Origin: a bacterium
GTDB taxonomy: Bacteria; Hydrothermota; UBA3073; JACQXS01
Length of the DNA: 38,218 nt
Direction: 5' to 3'
Assembly: GCA_030592575.1 (NCBI GenBank)
Contig: JAUVIV010000013.1
Span: 1 to 38,218, forward strand
Numbering within the stretch: the stretch's first letter is position 1; each line of letters begins with the position of its first letter. Shown here piece after piece: positions 1 through 7,412 of this stretch. Below the pieces are notes generated by a model. The model was not told the DNA's origin and searched no databases. It saw only the letters and a program-made list of their open reading frames with translations. The translations under genes were made by a program, and so were the position numbers.

Positions 1-3000
1 CAAAGATTTTCCGTAATTAGCCCGCATCCATTTATTGGAAGTAATATAACAGAGCACCCCTTTTTCAGTCAGAATATTTATACCTTTTTCGTAGAAAAGA
101 GCGTAAATGTCACCTGTTCGTTCAAATGTTTTATAGTTCTCCTTTTTATAAATATCTGCAAATTTAAGTTTTCCGTTTATTGCTTTTTGCAGTTGAATAT
201 ACGGAGGATTCCCAAGAACAATATCAAACCCACCTTTTTCAGAAAACACCTCTGCAAAATAGACATTCCACAGAAAGAAATCTTTAGCTTTTCTTCCTTC
301 GGTGTAGGCACTTAAGTCTTTTTCAATTTGTTCAATATCAAAGCCAAGTTTCTTAGCCAGTTTTTGTTTCTCTTCGGCAATTGCTTTTTCTCGTTGTTTT
401 TCGTTTGGCAATACGGAATATTTTTCTTCAATTCTTTTTAACTGTGGGAAGTGTTGATTGATTTTATCTTCAACAATTTTAAAGATAATTTTTTCAATCT
501 CATTACGCAGTTGGTCTTTCTTGTCTTTGTCAGATTCGTTTTGATATTCGTTCTTTACTTCTTCAAATTCTTTAATAAGTAGTTTGTAGGGTTTATCTGT
601 ATCAAACAAAAGATTTTCAGTCGGTTTTTCGGTTGCATTAAAATCAATTCCGGCATAAGTTGAAATCAAACTGTTCCCCTGCATAAGTTTAAAATCAAGA
701 TTTGGTAAAGCTTCAATTTCATAATTATTTTCCGGTTTATTAAAATCAATTTTTTCATCAACAAGTAAAGAGATGAAAAAGCGTAGTTTGGCAATTTCAA
801 CTGCAATTTGCTGTATATCTACACCGTAAATACATTTTTCAATTAAATAGAGTTTACGTCCGTAGTCTGCATTTTTTTCTTTAAACTTTTTTTCAATACT
901 TTCAATTGCAACTCTCCGTGATTTTGGATCTGGAATATTTTTTGTCCCATCCAATTGAACCTGTTGCCAAAATTTATTTTCGGGGTCAAGTTTACCGAGA
1001 ATAAAAACAAGTTTATTGAGGATAGCCATCGGGAAAGCACCGGAGCCAACAGCCGGGTCAACCACGCGTAAATTGTTTATTAACTCTATTATTTGTTTTG
1101 TAGTTTTTTCATCAAATGGATTTTCAGAAGTATTATCGAACAAAGTATCCAAAGCATCTTGCTTTGGAGTTTGTTTTTGTTCTTGAAATTGAAAGCTGGA
1201 AGCTTTCGCTACTATGCCTGCTTTTTCCGGATTTTGTCTTATATAATTTCTGATAGATTTAAATGCTTTCTCGTTTCTTACAATATGATCGTACGATTCG
1301 TGTATCCAAAATTGACCGCTTGAATTGATATTTTTATTTATTTCATTAGCCGTAAACGATTTCCACGAATGCGTAATATCGCTTAGTTGATAATTATCAA
1401 ATGGTTTTACGAGTACATGAACATGATTTGGCATTACTACCCATTCATCAAGTTCATACCTTTTTTCTTTAAAATATTTAATTGCATTTGCAACTATTTC
1501 TGCATTTGCTTTATCTTTTAAAACGCATTTGCCATACCCTGCATCCATCCAGTTCTCAACCCGTTCCGAAAACAAATAGTAATATTCTTTAAGTTCTTCT
1601 GTTGTATATTCATTCCTGTCTTTTTTCTTATGGTTTTTCAACCATATTTTGCGTTCTTTTTTTAACTGCTCAACTTTTTGTTTTGGAATTGAATCAGCCA
1701 ACCTAAAAGTTATAAAGTACCATGAATTATCTTGTGTCCAATGTGGTAATTTACCTTGCTTTATCACTATCTCATCGTTTGGATTTAGAAACCCAATGGT
1801 ATCTATGGTATCCAAAGCATCCTGCTTTGGTTCATTCGGAAGCAAGATGTTTCCGATACCTTGTCTAAAATATTGTTTCAGACTTTCGATAGTCATATAA
1901 TTAACAATCTCTCGCGGTGTGTAAAAACTTCCTGTGGCTTTTCGTGCAGTTGTGGCTGTTTCGGGGTTGTAGCTTGCCAGTAAATTTTCAAAAATAGAAC
2001 CGAGTAGTTCAGGGTCAAGGGCAACTTCAATATCGTCCGGTTCGTTTTCATCGATAGTAAAGTTGTAACTGTTGAGTAAATTTATTAAACCTTCTACTTC
2101 ATAAGTTTTGTTCGCTTTCCCAAAAAAACTACTAATGTCAGCTTTTTGAATTTCGGAAAAGAAAAGAGAATTAGGAACTTTTGGTTGATTTTCTTTGGTA
2201 GCTGTAAACCCATCAATATATTTTCGTTCATTTTTATCTTTGGTTTTATAATCCAGGCACTCAAACAAACCGCCATTTAAGAAAGGTATTTTGCTGAATA
2301 ATTCCTTAAGAGATTCTTCATCATTAAATAGATTATGATAGCGAAATACATTATGGTTACCGAAATCGGGGTTGTAGCCTTTGTTTCCTCTGTTTTCGCT
2401 GCGAAATTTTCTTTCTTTCTGTTTGGTATTTAATGTGGCAAAAAAGAGATTTTGCAAAATAGCTTTATAATATGTTGATTCTTCCGCTGAAAAGTCTTTT
2501 AATATTTTGCTGATATTTTCTTCAACAAAAAGATCGGCAGGAATAAGATTACGTACTTTCATAAACCAGATAAACATAAGCCTGGTGATAAGCCTAATAA
2601 TTGCAACTTCGCGACCGTTTGTTTCTTGTTCGGCATCTTTGGGAAATTCCACATTTTTAATAGCCCAAAAATACCAGCGCTGTAGCTTTTCGTAGAACTG
2701 TTTTGTAATCGGTTCAACGCTAAAAGCCTCCTGAATGCTATCTAAATCATTAAAATCGGCTTTTGATATTTGTTGTATAAAAGTTTTATTCGTGAATTCG
2801 TGGCTTACAAAATAAGTATATCTTTTAAAATCAGTAAAATCTCTTTTTGCACCAAGGAAGTTAACCCGGATTAAACTAAAACGGAAATTGCCGTTATCAT
2901 CATAAAAAATAAAAAATGCAGCGTCTTTGTTTTCTTCTTTTAGGATTTTCTTTGCAATTTCAAACTGTCTTTTTTTCCCGGTTCGGTTAGTAAGTTGGGT

Positions 3001-3219
3001 TAAAGTTTTTGCCGTAAAAACAAGAATATCGTCTGTATTGGTTAAATCGGCTTCACCTATCTTTATAATGTTTTCGTAGTGAGCGGTTATACTTTCATTG
3101 TCTTCAAACAAATACTCGTAATTTTCTTCGTCAGGCTTGAACTTGCTTATTTTTTGTCTAAAAAACTGTTTCAGTATATCAACTGAAAACCCCGTAATTA
3201 AGTTGTTTAAAGTATCCAT
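1..3219 (-). CDS. Type IIG (Eco57I-like) restriction-modification methylase with inserted RAYT domain, partial
   Basis: The reading frame is open from an ATG at 3219 to the window edge, about 1073 codons with no stop; the C-terminus is missing. The N-terminal ~400 residues resemble the N-terminal part of Eco57I-like fused restriction-modification proteins. The methylase core shows FYTPREIVNYM (near residue 435), motif I VVDPAVGSGAFPM (near 720) and motif IV NPPY (near 1002), as in gamma-class N6-adenine methylases. Sequence after NPPY (ITSNKWMRANYGKSL) is typical of the family. Between FYTPREIVNYM and motif I lies about 230 residues foreign to the family: a RAYT/Y1-transposase domain, annotated separately. 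I checked codon by codon that the frame is continuous through the insert. The gene starts 18 nt after the DUF1801 gene and may be cotranscribed with it. Whether the chimera is active cannot be told from sequence. Confidence 0.85.
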   Translation of the reverse strand, partial: MDTLNNLITGFSVDILKQFFRQKISKFKPDEENYEYLFEDNESITAHYENIIKIGEADLTNTDDILVFTAKTLTQLTNRTGKKRQFEIAKKILKEENKDAAFFIFYDDNGNFRFSLIRVNFLGAKRDFTDFKRYTYFVSHEFTNKTFIQQISKADFNDLDSIQEAFSVEPITKQFYEKLQRWYFWAIKNVEFPKDAEQETNGREVAIIRLITRLMFIWFMKVRNLIPADLFVEENISKILKDFSAEESTYYKAILQNLFFATLNTKQKERKFRSENRGNKGYNPDFGNHNVFRYHNLFNDEESLKELFSKIPFLNGGLFECLDYKTKDKNERKYIDGFTATKENQPKVPNSLFFSEIQKADISSFFGKANKTYEVEGLINLLNSYNFTIDENEPDDIEVALDPELLGSIFENLLASYNPETATTARKATGSFYTPREIVNYMTIESLKQYFRQGIGNILLPNEPKQDALDTIDTIGFLNPNDEIVIKQGKLPHWTQDNSWYFITFRLADSIPKQKVEQLKKERKIWLKNHKKKDRNEYTTEELKEYYYLFSERVENWMDAGYGKCVLKDKANAEIVANAIKYFKEKRYELDEWVVMPNHVHVLVKPFDNYQLSDITHSWKSFTANEINKNINSSGQFWIHESYDHIVRNEKAFKSIRNYIRQNPEKAGIVAKASSFQFQEQKQTPKQDALDTLFDNTSENPFDEKTTKQIIELINNLRVVDPAVGSGAFPMAILNKLVFILGKLDPENKFWQQVQLDGTKNIPDPKSRRVAIESIEKKFKEKNADYGRKLYLIEKCIYGVDIQQIAVEIAKLRFFISLLVDEKIDFNKPENNYEIEALPNLDFKLMQGNSLISTYAGIDFNATEKPTENLLFDTDKPYKLLIKEFEEVKNEYQNESDKDKKDQLRNEIEKIIFKIVEDKINQHFPQLKRIEEKYSVLPNEKQREKAIAEEKQKLAKKLGFDIEQIEKDLSAYTEGRKAKDFFLWNVYFAEVFSEKGGFDIVLGNPPYIQLQKAINGKLKFADIYKKENYKTFERTGDIYALFYEKGINILTEKGVLCYITSNKWMRANYGKSL
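1145..1212. repeat. REP/inverted-REP pair at one end of the RAYT
   Basis: It holds two hairpins. CCAAAGCA-TCT-TGCTTTGG at 1149-1167 has a perfect 8-bp stem and is preceded by GTAT. GAAAGCT-GGA-AGCTTTC at 1191-1207 has a 7-bp stem and is followed by GCTAC, so read on the minus strand it begins GTAGC. A GTAG-type tetranucleotide next to a palindrome is the classic REP layout. Confidence 0.75.
1808..1859. repeat. REP/inverted-REP pair at the other end of the RAYT
   Basis: GTATC at 1808 and GATAC at 1855-1859 are complementary and enclose two hairpins. These are CCAAAGCA-TCC-TGCTTTGG at 1812-1830 and CGGAAGCA-AGA-TGTTTCCG at 1837-1855, the latter with one G-T pair. The first 23 nt repeat the segment at 1145-1167 with one mismatch, in direct orientation. 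Confidence 0.75.
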
Positions 3220-3237
3220 TATAATAATTTATTTCTT

Positions 3238-3591
3238 CTATAACTTATACGATTGTTTAACATAATATTCAAGCTTTTTATTTTTAATATCTTCTTGTTG
3301 AGCAAGTTTTAAGTGTCTTCTATATTTCCCGATTCCTTCAAGGAAATTGTCAGGGTCTTGCATCTCCACACCTCTATCAAACTCTACCGAGATATGATTT
3401 TTTCGGACAAAGATTCCGCAGAACAGTCTCTTGCCAATTACAAAAACCAAACCGCCATATTTTATTTCTTCTTTTGCGGTTAGAGCTATATCCAAAATTA
3501 ATTTTCTCAAAGAGATTACAATTTTTCCTTTGTCCTCATCAACAAATAGAATGTCTTGTATGAATTTATCGATTTTAGGATTTGCTTTCAT
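3238..3591 (-). CDS. DUF1801 (YdhG-like) protein
   Basis: This 117-residue protein has the DUF1801 signature: an N-terminal helix with KIDKFIQDI, a central IKYGGLVFVIGKRLFCGIFVRKNHISVEF-type core (from about residue 43), and a C-terminal LEGIGKYRRHLKL segment. Length and layout fit the complete family. The fold is known from structural genomics, but no biochemical role is firmly established. An AAGGAG lies about 12 nt before the ATG. The gene ends 18 nt before the start of the type IIG methylase gene on the same strand, so the two could share a transcript; that link may be positional only. Confidence 0.8.
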   Translation of the reverse strand: MKANPKIDKFIQDILFVDEDKGKIVISLRKLILDIALTAKEEIKYGGLVFVIGKRLFCGIFVRKNHISVEFDRGVEMQDPDNFLEGIGKYRRHLKLAQQEDIKNKKLEYYVKQSYKL

Positions 3592-3643
3592 ATTTATATA
3601 TTCTTCTCCTTATATTATTTATAATATTTCTGAATTAGATTTT

Positions 3644-4975
3644 CTACAATTTATGTATAGCAGAATGTGTTATGTCAAGAAATGCTTCTTTCAAGCATTC
3701 CGAAAGAGTAGGATGTGGATATATAAGCTCGCCGAGTTCTTGAGCCATGATTTCATTTTTTACTCCCATAACGCAAATAGGAATAAGATCTGAGGCATGT
3801 GGGCCTATGATTTGAACTCCTTTAACTTTACAGTTTTTATCCGTAATTACTTTCGCAAAACCTTTAGATTCCCCAATACATAAAGCTTTGCCAACTCCTT
3901 GAAATCTATATTCTCCAACTTTTGCATCAGGAACTTCCGATTCGAATTTTCCGACACAAGCAATTTCAGGATTAGAAAAAATGCAGTTAGGAATTGAATT
4001 GTAATCCATAACAGATTTTAATCCGCTTGCATTTTCAGTTGCGACAATTCCTTCACTTGACGATTTATGAGCAAGTAATGGAGTACCGGTTATATCTCCA
4101 GCTGCATAAATCCCATTTATATTCGTTCTCATGCTACTATCAACAACAATTCTTCCTGCTTCAATGTTTAATCCTATATTTTTAACCGTATCTAAATTTG
4201 GAACTCTACCACAAGCAATAAGAACTTTCTCAGCTTCAATTTCTTCACCCGTTGAAAGCAGGGATATATTACGACTTGTTTCTATTTTCTCTACTTTACT
4301 TCCTTCTATTATTTTTATTCCTTGAGCCTCAAGCTCTTTTTTAATTACGTTAACAATTTTTTCGTCTTTTATTTCCGGCAATATACCTGGTAACATTTCT
4401 ACTAAAGTAACCTTAGAACCTAACCCGGAAAATATAGTTGCAAATTCAACCCCTATTACTCCGGCACCTATAATTAGAATGCTTTTAGGAAGAGATTCAA
4501 GAGATAATATCTCGTCGGAAGTCAATATATATTCTCTGTCAACTTCAAACGGGAGAAACGAAGATGAGCCTGTGCAAATTATTATAGATTTTGCCTTGAT
4601 TTCCTTCTCTCCGACAGTTAAGCATCCTGGCTCTTTTATATTTGCTTCTCCATTTATAATTTCTACTCCATTTTGTTTAAGCAAAAATCTAATTCCGGAA
4701 GTCAATTTTCTCACAATCATTTGTTTTCTTCTCATTATTTCTTGAAAAGATATTTCCGGAGATGTAACTTTTATCCCAAAATCTTTTGCATTTTTTACAT
4801 TTTGAAAAGCTTCAACGGATGCAAGCAGTGCTTTTGTCGGGATACAGCCCCGATTAAGACAAACTCCTCCAATCTCGTCACGTTCTACGATGCAGACTTT
4901 TTTCCCAAGTTGTGCTCCACGAATTCCAGCTACATAGCCGGCAGAGCCACTTCCTATTATGCAAATATCATACAT
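3644..4975 (-). CDS. lpdA: Dihydrolipoamide dehydrogenase (E3)
   Basis: This FAD-dependent pyridine nucleotide-disulfide oxidoreductase reoxidises dihydrolipoyl groups of 2-oxoacid dehydrogenase or glycine cleavage complexes with NAD+. From the ATG at 4975 it is 443 residues. Visible motifs are the FAD-binding GSGSAG at the N-terminus, the redox disulfide GGVCLNRGCIPTK, the NAD-binding GAGVIGVEFA, GIYAAGDITG, and the C-terminal YPHPTLSE with the catalytic His and Glu. A TTG at 5005 would add ten residues, but it lies inside the terminator of the upstream ferredoxin gene, so I chose the ATG. No Shine-Dalgarno is visible. A TATTTT lies 7 nt before the ATG, but its -35 is poor. No E1, E2, lipoate or glycine-cleavage gene is nearby, so its partner complex is unknown. 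Confidence 0.9.
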   Translation of the reverse strand: MYDICIIGSGSAGYVAGIRGAQLGKKVCIVERDEIGGVCLNRGCIPTKALLASVEAFQNVKNAKDFGIKVTSPEISFQEIMRRKQMIVRKLTSGIRFLLKQNGVEIINGEANIKEPGCLTVGEKEIKAKSIIICTGSSSFLPFEVDREYILTSDEILSLESLPKSILIIGAGVIGVEFATIFSGLGSKVTLVEMLPGILPEIKDEKIVNVIKKELEAQGIKIIEGSKVEKIETSRNISLLSTGEEIEAEKVLIACGRVPNLDTVKNIGLNIEAGRIVVDSSMRTNINGIYAAGDITGTPLLAHKSSSEGIVATENASGLKSVMDYNSIPNCIFSNPEIACVGKFESEVPDAKVGEYRFQGVGKALCIGESKGFAKVITDKNCKVKGVQIIGPHASDLIPICVMGVKNEIMAQELGELIYPHPTLSECLKEAFLDITHSAIHKL

Positions 4976-4979
4976 AATT

Positions 4980-5019
4980 TTAAAAATAAAAAGGCCAACA
5001 CCCAAAAAAGGAGTCAGCC
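4980..5019 (-). terminator. Rho-independent terminator after the ferredoxin gene
   Basis: On the minus strand an imperfect hairpin (AAGGC paired with GCCTT plus inner G-C pairs around a T-rich loop) is followed by TTTTTATTTTT. It starts about 18 nt past the ferredoxin stop and ends just before the lpdA start. Confidence 0.55.
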
Positions 5020-5037
5020 TTATTTATATTAATTTAG

Positions 5038-5223
5038 TTACTCCTCTATGGTAATTGCTTCTGCCGGACATGAGTCAGCTACTTCGTTGCAATCACAATC
5101 TTTGCATTCATTAGGAGTAATAACTTTTGCCTTGTCATCATCTCCTACTTTAAAAACCTCAGGACACATAGATTCACATACTCCACATCCTGTGCACAAC
5201 TCTTCATCTATTTTTATCTGCAT
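5038..5223 (-). CDS. Single-cluster [4Fe-4S] ferredoxin
   Basis: This 61-residue electron carrier resembles the Thermotoga/Pyrococcus-type small ferredoxins. The N-terminal CTGCGVCESMCPEVF supplies three cluster cysteines, and the late SCPAEAI supplies the fourth. The MCP cysteine and the ECKDCDC cysteines may form the disulfide known in this family instead of a second cluster. The start is fixed by a strong AAGGAGGG 6-7 nt before the ATG at 5223; a longer reading upstream lacks this signal and runs into the divergent gene. A TTGACA (minus strand, 5268-5273) is a plausible -35, though its -10 is weak. It is transcribed divergently from the EnvC-like gene and probably has its own terminator. 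Confidence 0.9.
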   Translation of the reverse strand: MQIKIDEELCTGCGVCESMCPEVFKVGDDDKAKVITPNECKDCDCNEVADSCPAEAITIEE

Positions 5224-5289
5224 AATTTTCCCTCCTTGAGATTTGTAGTAGCACTCCACTATTTTGTTGTCAAGAAAAAAATTAGATAC

Positions 5290-5318
5290 TTGACATTTCT
5301 TGAAATTTTTGATAGTAT
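5290..5318 (+). promoter_or_regulatory. Promoter of the EnvC-like gene, leaderless type
   Basis: TTGACA at 5290-5295, a 17-nt spacer and TAGTAT at 5313-5318. The -10 box ends 7 nt before the ATG at 5326, so transcription should begin at or next to the start codon. No Shine-Dalgarno is present. Confidence 0.7.
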
Positions 5319-5325
5319 GTTTTTT

Positions 5326-6411
5326 ATGCAACGAATATTACTTTTCTTTGTTTTATGTTTGCTTTGCTTTGTAGAATCTTATGGAGCGGAAAGTCATAAA
5401 ACTAATCTCAATAAAGTGAAAAAAGAACTTGAAGTCAGAAAGAAAGAGAAAAAGAAACTTGAGCGAAAAGAAAAGAGTATACTTGGTAATCTACAAGGAA
5501 TAGACCGTAAAATTTTATCTTCAAATAAAAAAGTCAAGAAATTAAAAACTAAAGAAACTATATTTAAAGATTTAATTAAAACTTTAGACTTACGAAGAGA
5601 AGAAATAGGTTCTCGTTTAGAGGAACAAAAGAATCTTGCAGGCAAAAAACTAACATTTGTGTATCAATATGGAATTTCCAATCAACTTCCTCTAACTAAC
5701 TCTAATCGAGCCCGAACTATTTTTTATCTGGAAGAAGTTTTAAAAGAAGATGCAAATCAACACAAGGAACTTTTTAAATTGAAAACAAATGTTACTACAA
5801 AGGAAGAAGAACAAGAACAAGGACTTTCTAAGTTATTAGAGGTAAAAACTAAAGCAGAAAAAGAGCAAAGAAAAATATTTTCTCAACAGAGAAAAAAGCG
5901 ACAAATTCTTAAAAGCGTTCGCAAAGAGAAAAAAAAGAAAGCCATTCTTATTGTAGAACTGGAGAAGTCTTATGCTAAATTGGAAAAACTTATTGCAGGA
6001 GTCAAGAAATATCCTGCTTCTGAATTCGGAAGTGCAAATTGGCCTGTTAGAGGAAAAATTGTTGGCAAATTCGGAACAGTTGTAGATCCTAAGCTTGGAA
6101 CAAAACTTAGAAACAAGGGAATTGATATAAAAGCTCCTTACGGAACTGCTGTTGTAGCGGTAAACAGTGGGGAAGTTGTGCACGAAGGAGCGTTTCTGGG
6201 ATACGGAGAAGTTATTTTGCTTGATCATCAAAATGGATTTTGTAGCCTATATGCTCATTTATCTGAAACTCTCGTAGTAGAAGGAGATAAAATTAGAAAA
6301 GGAGAAATAATAGGAAAAGTTGGAAGCACAGGTTTAGTCGATGTCCCACTTTTACATTTTGAGATAAGGAAAGGTGGAGTAGCTGTTGACCCATTAAAAT
6401 GGCTAAAATAA
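5326..6411 (+). CDS. EnvC-like coiled-coil protein with degenerate M23/LytM domain
   Basis: About 361 residues: a signal peptide (MQRILLFFVLCLLCFVESYGA), a long Lys/Glu-rich coiled coil (about residues 25-220) and a C-terminal M23 (LytM) domain. This is the layout of EnvC, which activates cell-wall amidases during division. The domain keeps the Asp of GIDI, YAHLS and the final LHFEI histidine. The first zinc-ligand position is Asn (NKGID instead of HxGxD), and the first His of the HxH motif is Leu (PLLHFEI). Loss of these two residues argues for a non-catalytic, regulatory role in the periplasm. I chose the ATG at 5326 because the promoter predicts transcription starting there; ATGs at 5236 and 5317 lie upstream of or within the promoter. 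The hydrophobic signal sequence also begins here. Confidence 0.85.
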   Translation: MQRILLFFVLCLLCFVESYGAESHKTNLNKVKKELEVRKKEKKKLERKEKSILGNLQGIDRKILSSNKKVKKLKTKETIFKDLIKTLDLRREEIGSRLEEQKNLAGKKLTFVYQYGISNQLPLTNSNRARTIFYLEEVLKEDANQHKELFKLKTNVTTKEEEQEQGLSKLLEVKTKAEKEQRKIFSQQRKKRQILKSVRKEKKKKAILIVELEKSYAKLEKLIAGVKKYPASEFGSANWPVRGKIVGKFGTVVDPKLGTKLRNKGIDIKAPYGTAVVAVNSGEVVHEGAFLGYGEVILLDHQNGFCSLYAHLSETLVVEGDKIRKGEIIGKVGSTGLVDVPLLHFEIRKGGVAVDPLKWLK

Positions 6412-6491
6412 AGATGCGCAAAATAAAAAAATTAGTAATAATTTTCTATGAATTAGAAAACTCATTTTCTAAAATTTACTTTTAAAAAAAG

Positions 6492-7412
6492 ATGGCATTT
6501 AAAGATATTATAGGACAGGAAATACCTAAAAAGATTCTTATCTCGCAACTACGAGAAAATAGAATTGCTTCCGGTTATTTGTTTCATGGTCCCGAAGGTG
6601 TTGGCAAAATGCTTATGGCTAAAACTTTTGTGAAAGCAATAAATTGCGAAGAAATAAAAGAAGATTCTTGTGATTCCTGCCAAACCTGCAAGGAAATAGA
6701 TGTTTCGCAAAATCTGGATTTTGAAATCATAATGCCTGAACAAAGTATAAAAATTGCTCAAATAAGAGCTTTAAAGACCCGTTATGCTTATAAAAACACT
6801 TGGCTTAAAAAAAGAGTTGCAATAATAAAAGATGCTGATAAGCTTACGGAAGAGGCTGCCAACTCGTTCTTGAAAATATTAGAAGAGCCTCCGTTGCAAA
6901 CTATATTTATACTTACTACTTCAAAATTAGATGCTATGCTATCTACAATTAGATCAAGATGTCAGGAGGTAAGATTCCGAAAACTTGCCTCTGAAGAAAT
7001 AGAGGAAGTTTTACAGAAACAGCAAATATCTGAACAGATGATTCACGAAGTATCTACGCAAGCTAATGGAAGTATTATTCGTGCCTTGAAATTGCTTTCT
7101 CCTGAAAACGAGAAGTTGCAAAATATTACTATTAAATTTCTTCACTATTCTTTATCCGATAGAATACGAATGTTAGAAGAGCTTACTCCATTGGAACATA
7201 AGGAGTTATTGCTATTAATTCAAGAATTATATGCAAATTTATTAAGAAAAAAACTTGGACTTTCAGTTGATAATAAAATAGAATTAAAAAAAGAATTGAC
7301 AATGGAAGAAATATTACGTTCAATAGTTGTATGCGAACGAGCTTTTTATGCTTTTTCTCGAAATGTGCAGAAAAAGTTTGTTCTATTTGAACTTTCAAAG
7401 GAGTTGTTATGA
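6492..7412 (+). CDS. holB: DNA polymerase III delta-prime subunit
   Basis: This clamp-loader subunit belongs to the AAA+ family and is 306 residues long. It shows Walker A GPEGVGKM (near residue 35), a zinc module CDSCQTC, the SFLKILEEPP segment and the sensor-like TIRSRC motif (IRSRCQEVRF). The C-terminal ~100 residues form the variable clamp-loader part. It would load the sliding clamp onto DNA together with DnaX and HolA, which are not in the window. It follows the EnvC-like gene by 80 nt and overlaps ricT by 4 nt (ATGA), so holB, ricT and metG look translationally coupled. This holB-ricT (yaaT)-metG neighbourhood is common in bacteria. Confidence 0.9.
   Translation: MAFKDIIGQEIPKKILISQLRENRIASGYLFHGPEGVGKMLMAKTFVKAINCEEIKEDSCDSCQTCKEIDVSQNLDFEIIMPEQSIKIAQIRALKTRYAYKNTWLKKRVAIIKDADKLTEEAANSFLKILEEPPLQTIFILTTSKLDAMLSTIRSRCQEVRFRKLASEEIEEVLQKQQISEQMIHEVSTQANGSIIRALKLLSPENEKLQNITIKFLHYSLSDRIRMLEELTPLEHKELLLLIQELYANLLRKKLGLSVDNKIELKKELTMEEILRSIVVCERAFYAFSRNVQKKFVLFELSKELL

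Larger units (their letters stand above)
1145..1859 (-). mobile_element. RAYT (REP-associated tyrosine transposase, HUH/Y1 family) embedded in frame in the methylase ORF
   Basis: The minus strand encodes the family hallmarks in order: GKLPHWTQ, YFITFRLADSIP, then the HUH metal-binding motif MPNHVHVLV (codons near 1411-1434). FWIHESYDHIVR follows, with the presumed catalytic tyrosine, then YIRQNPEKAGI. RAYTs are single-strand HUH transposases that act on REP palindromes beside their own gene. Here both ends carry REP-like palindromes: CCAAAGCATCTTGCTTTGG at 1149-1167 and CCAAAGCATCCTGCTTTGG at 1812-1830. Each is read in the same frame as PKQDALDT. The interval between the two repeat starts is 663 nt, exactly 221 codons, so the host frame is kept. 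There is no separate start, ribosome binding site or promoter that I can see, so the domain would be made as part of the methylase polypeptide unless an internal start is used. Confidence 0.85.

Noticed and set aside
3431-3793. 120-residue plus-strand reading frame
   Set aside because: It is a shadow spanning the DUF1801 gene and the end of lpdA, both with clear family matches on the other strand.
4976-5005. TTG start giving lpdA ten more N-terminal residues
   Set aside because: The TTG and following bases lie within the terminator hairpin and T-tract of the ferredoxin gene, and the FAD-binding fold begins directly after the ATG at 4975.
5236-5325. Longer N-terminus for the EnvC-like protein
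   Set aside because: This stretch contains the TTGACA/TAGTAT promoter and overlaps the divergent ferredoxin leader; the signal peptide begins at 5326.
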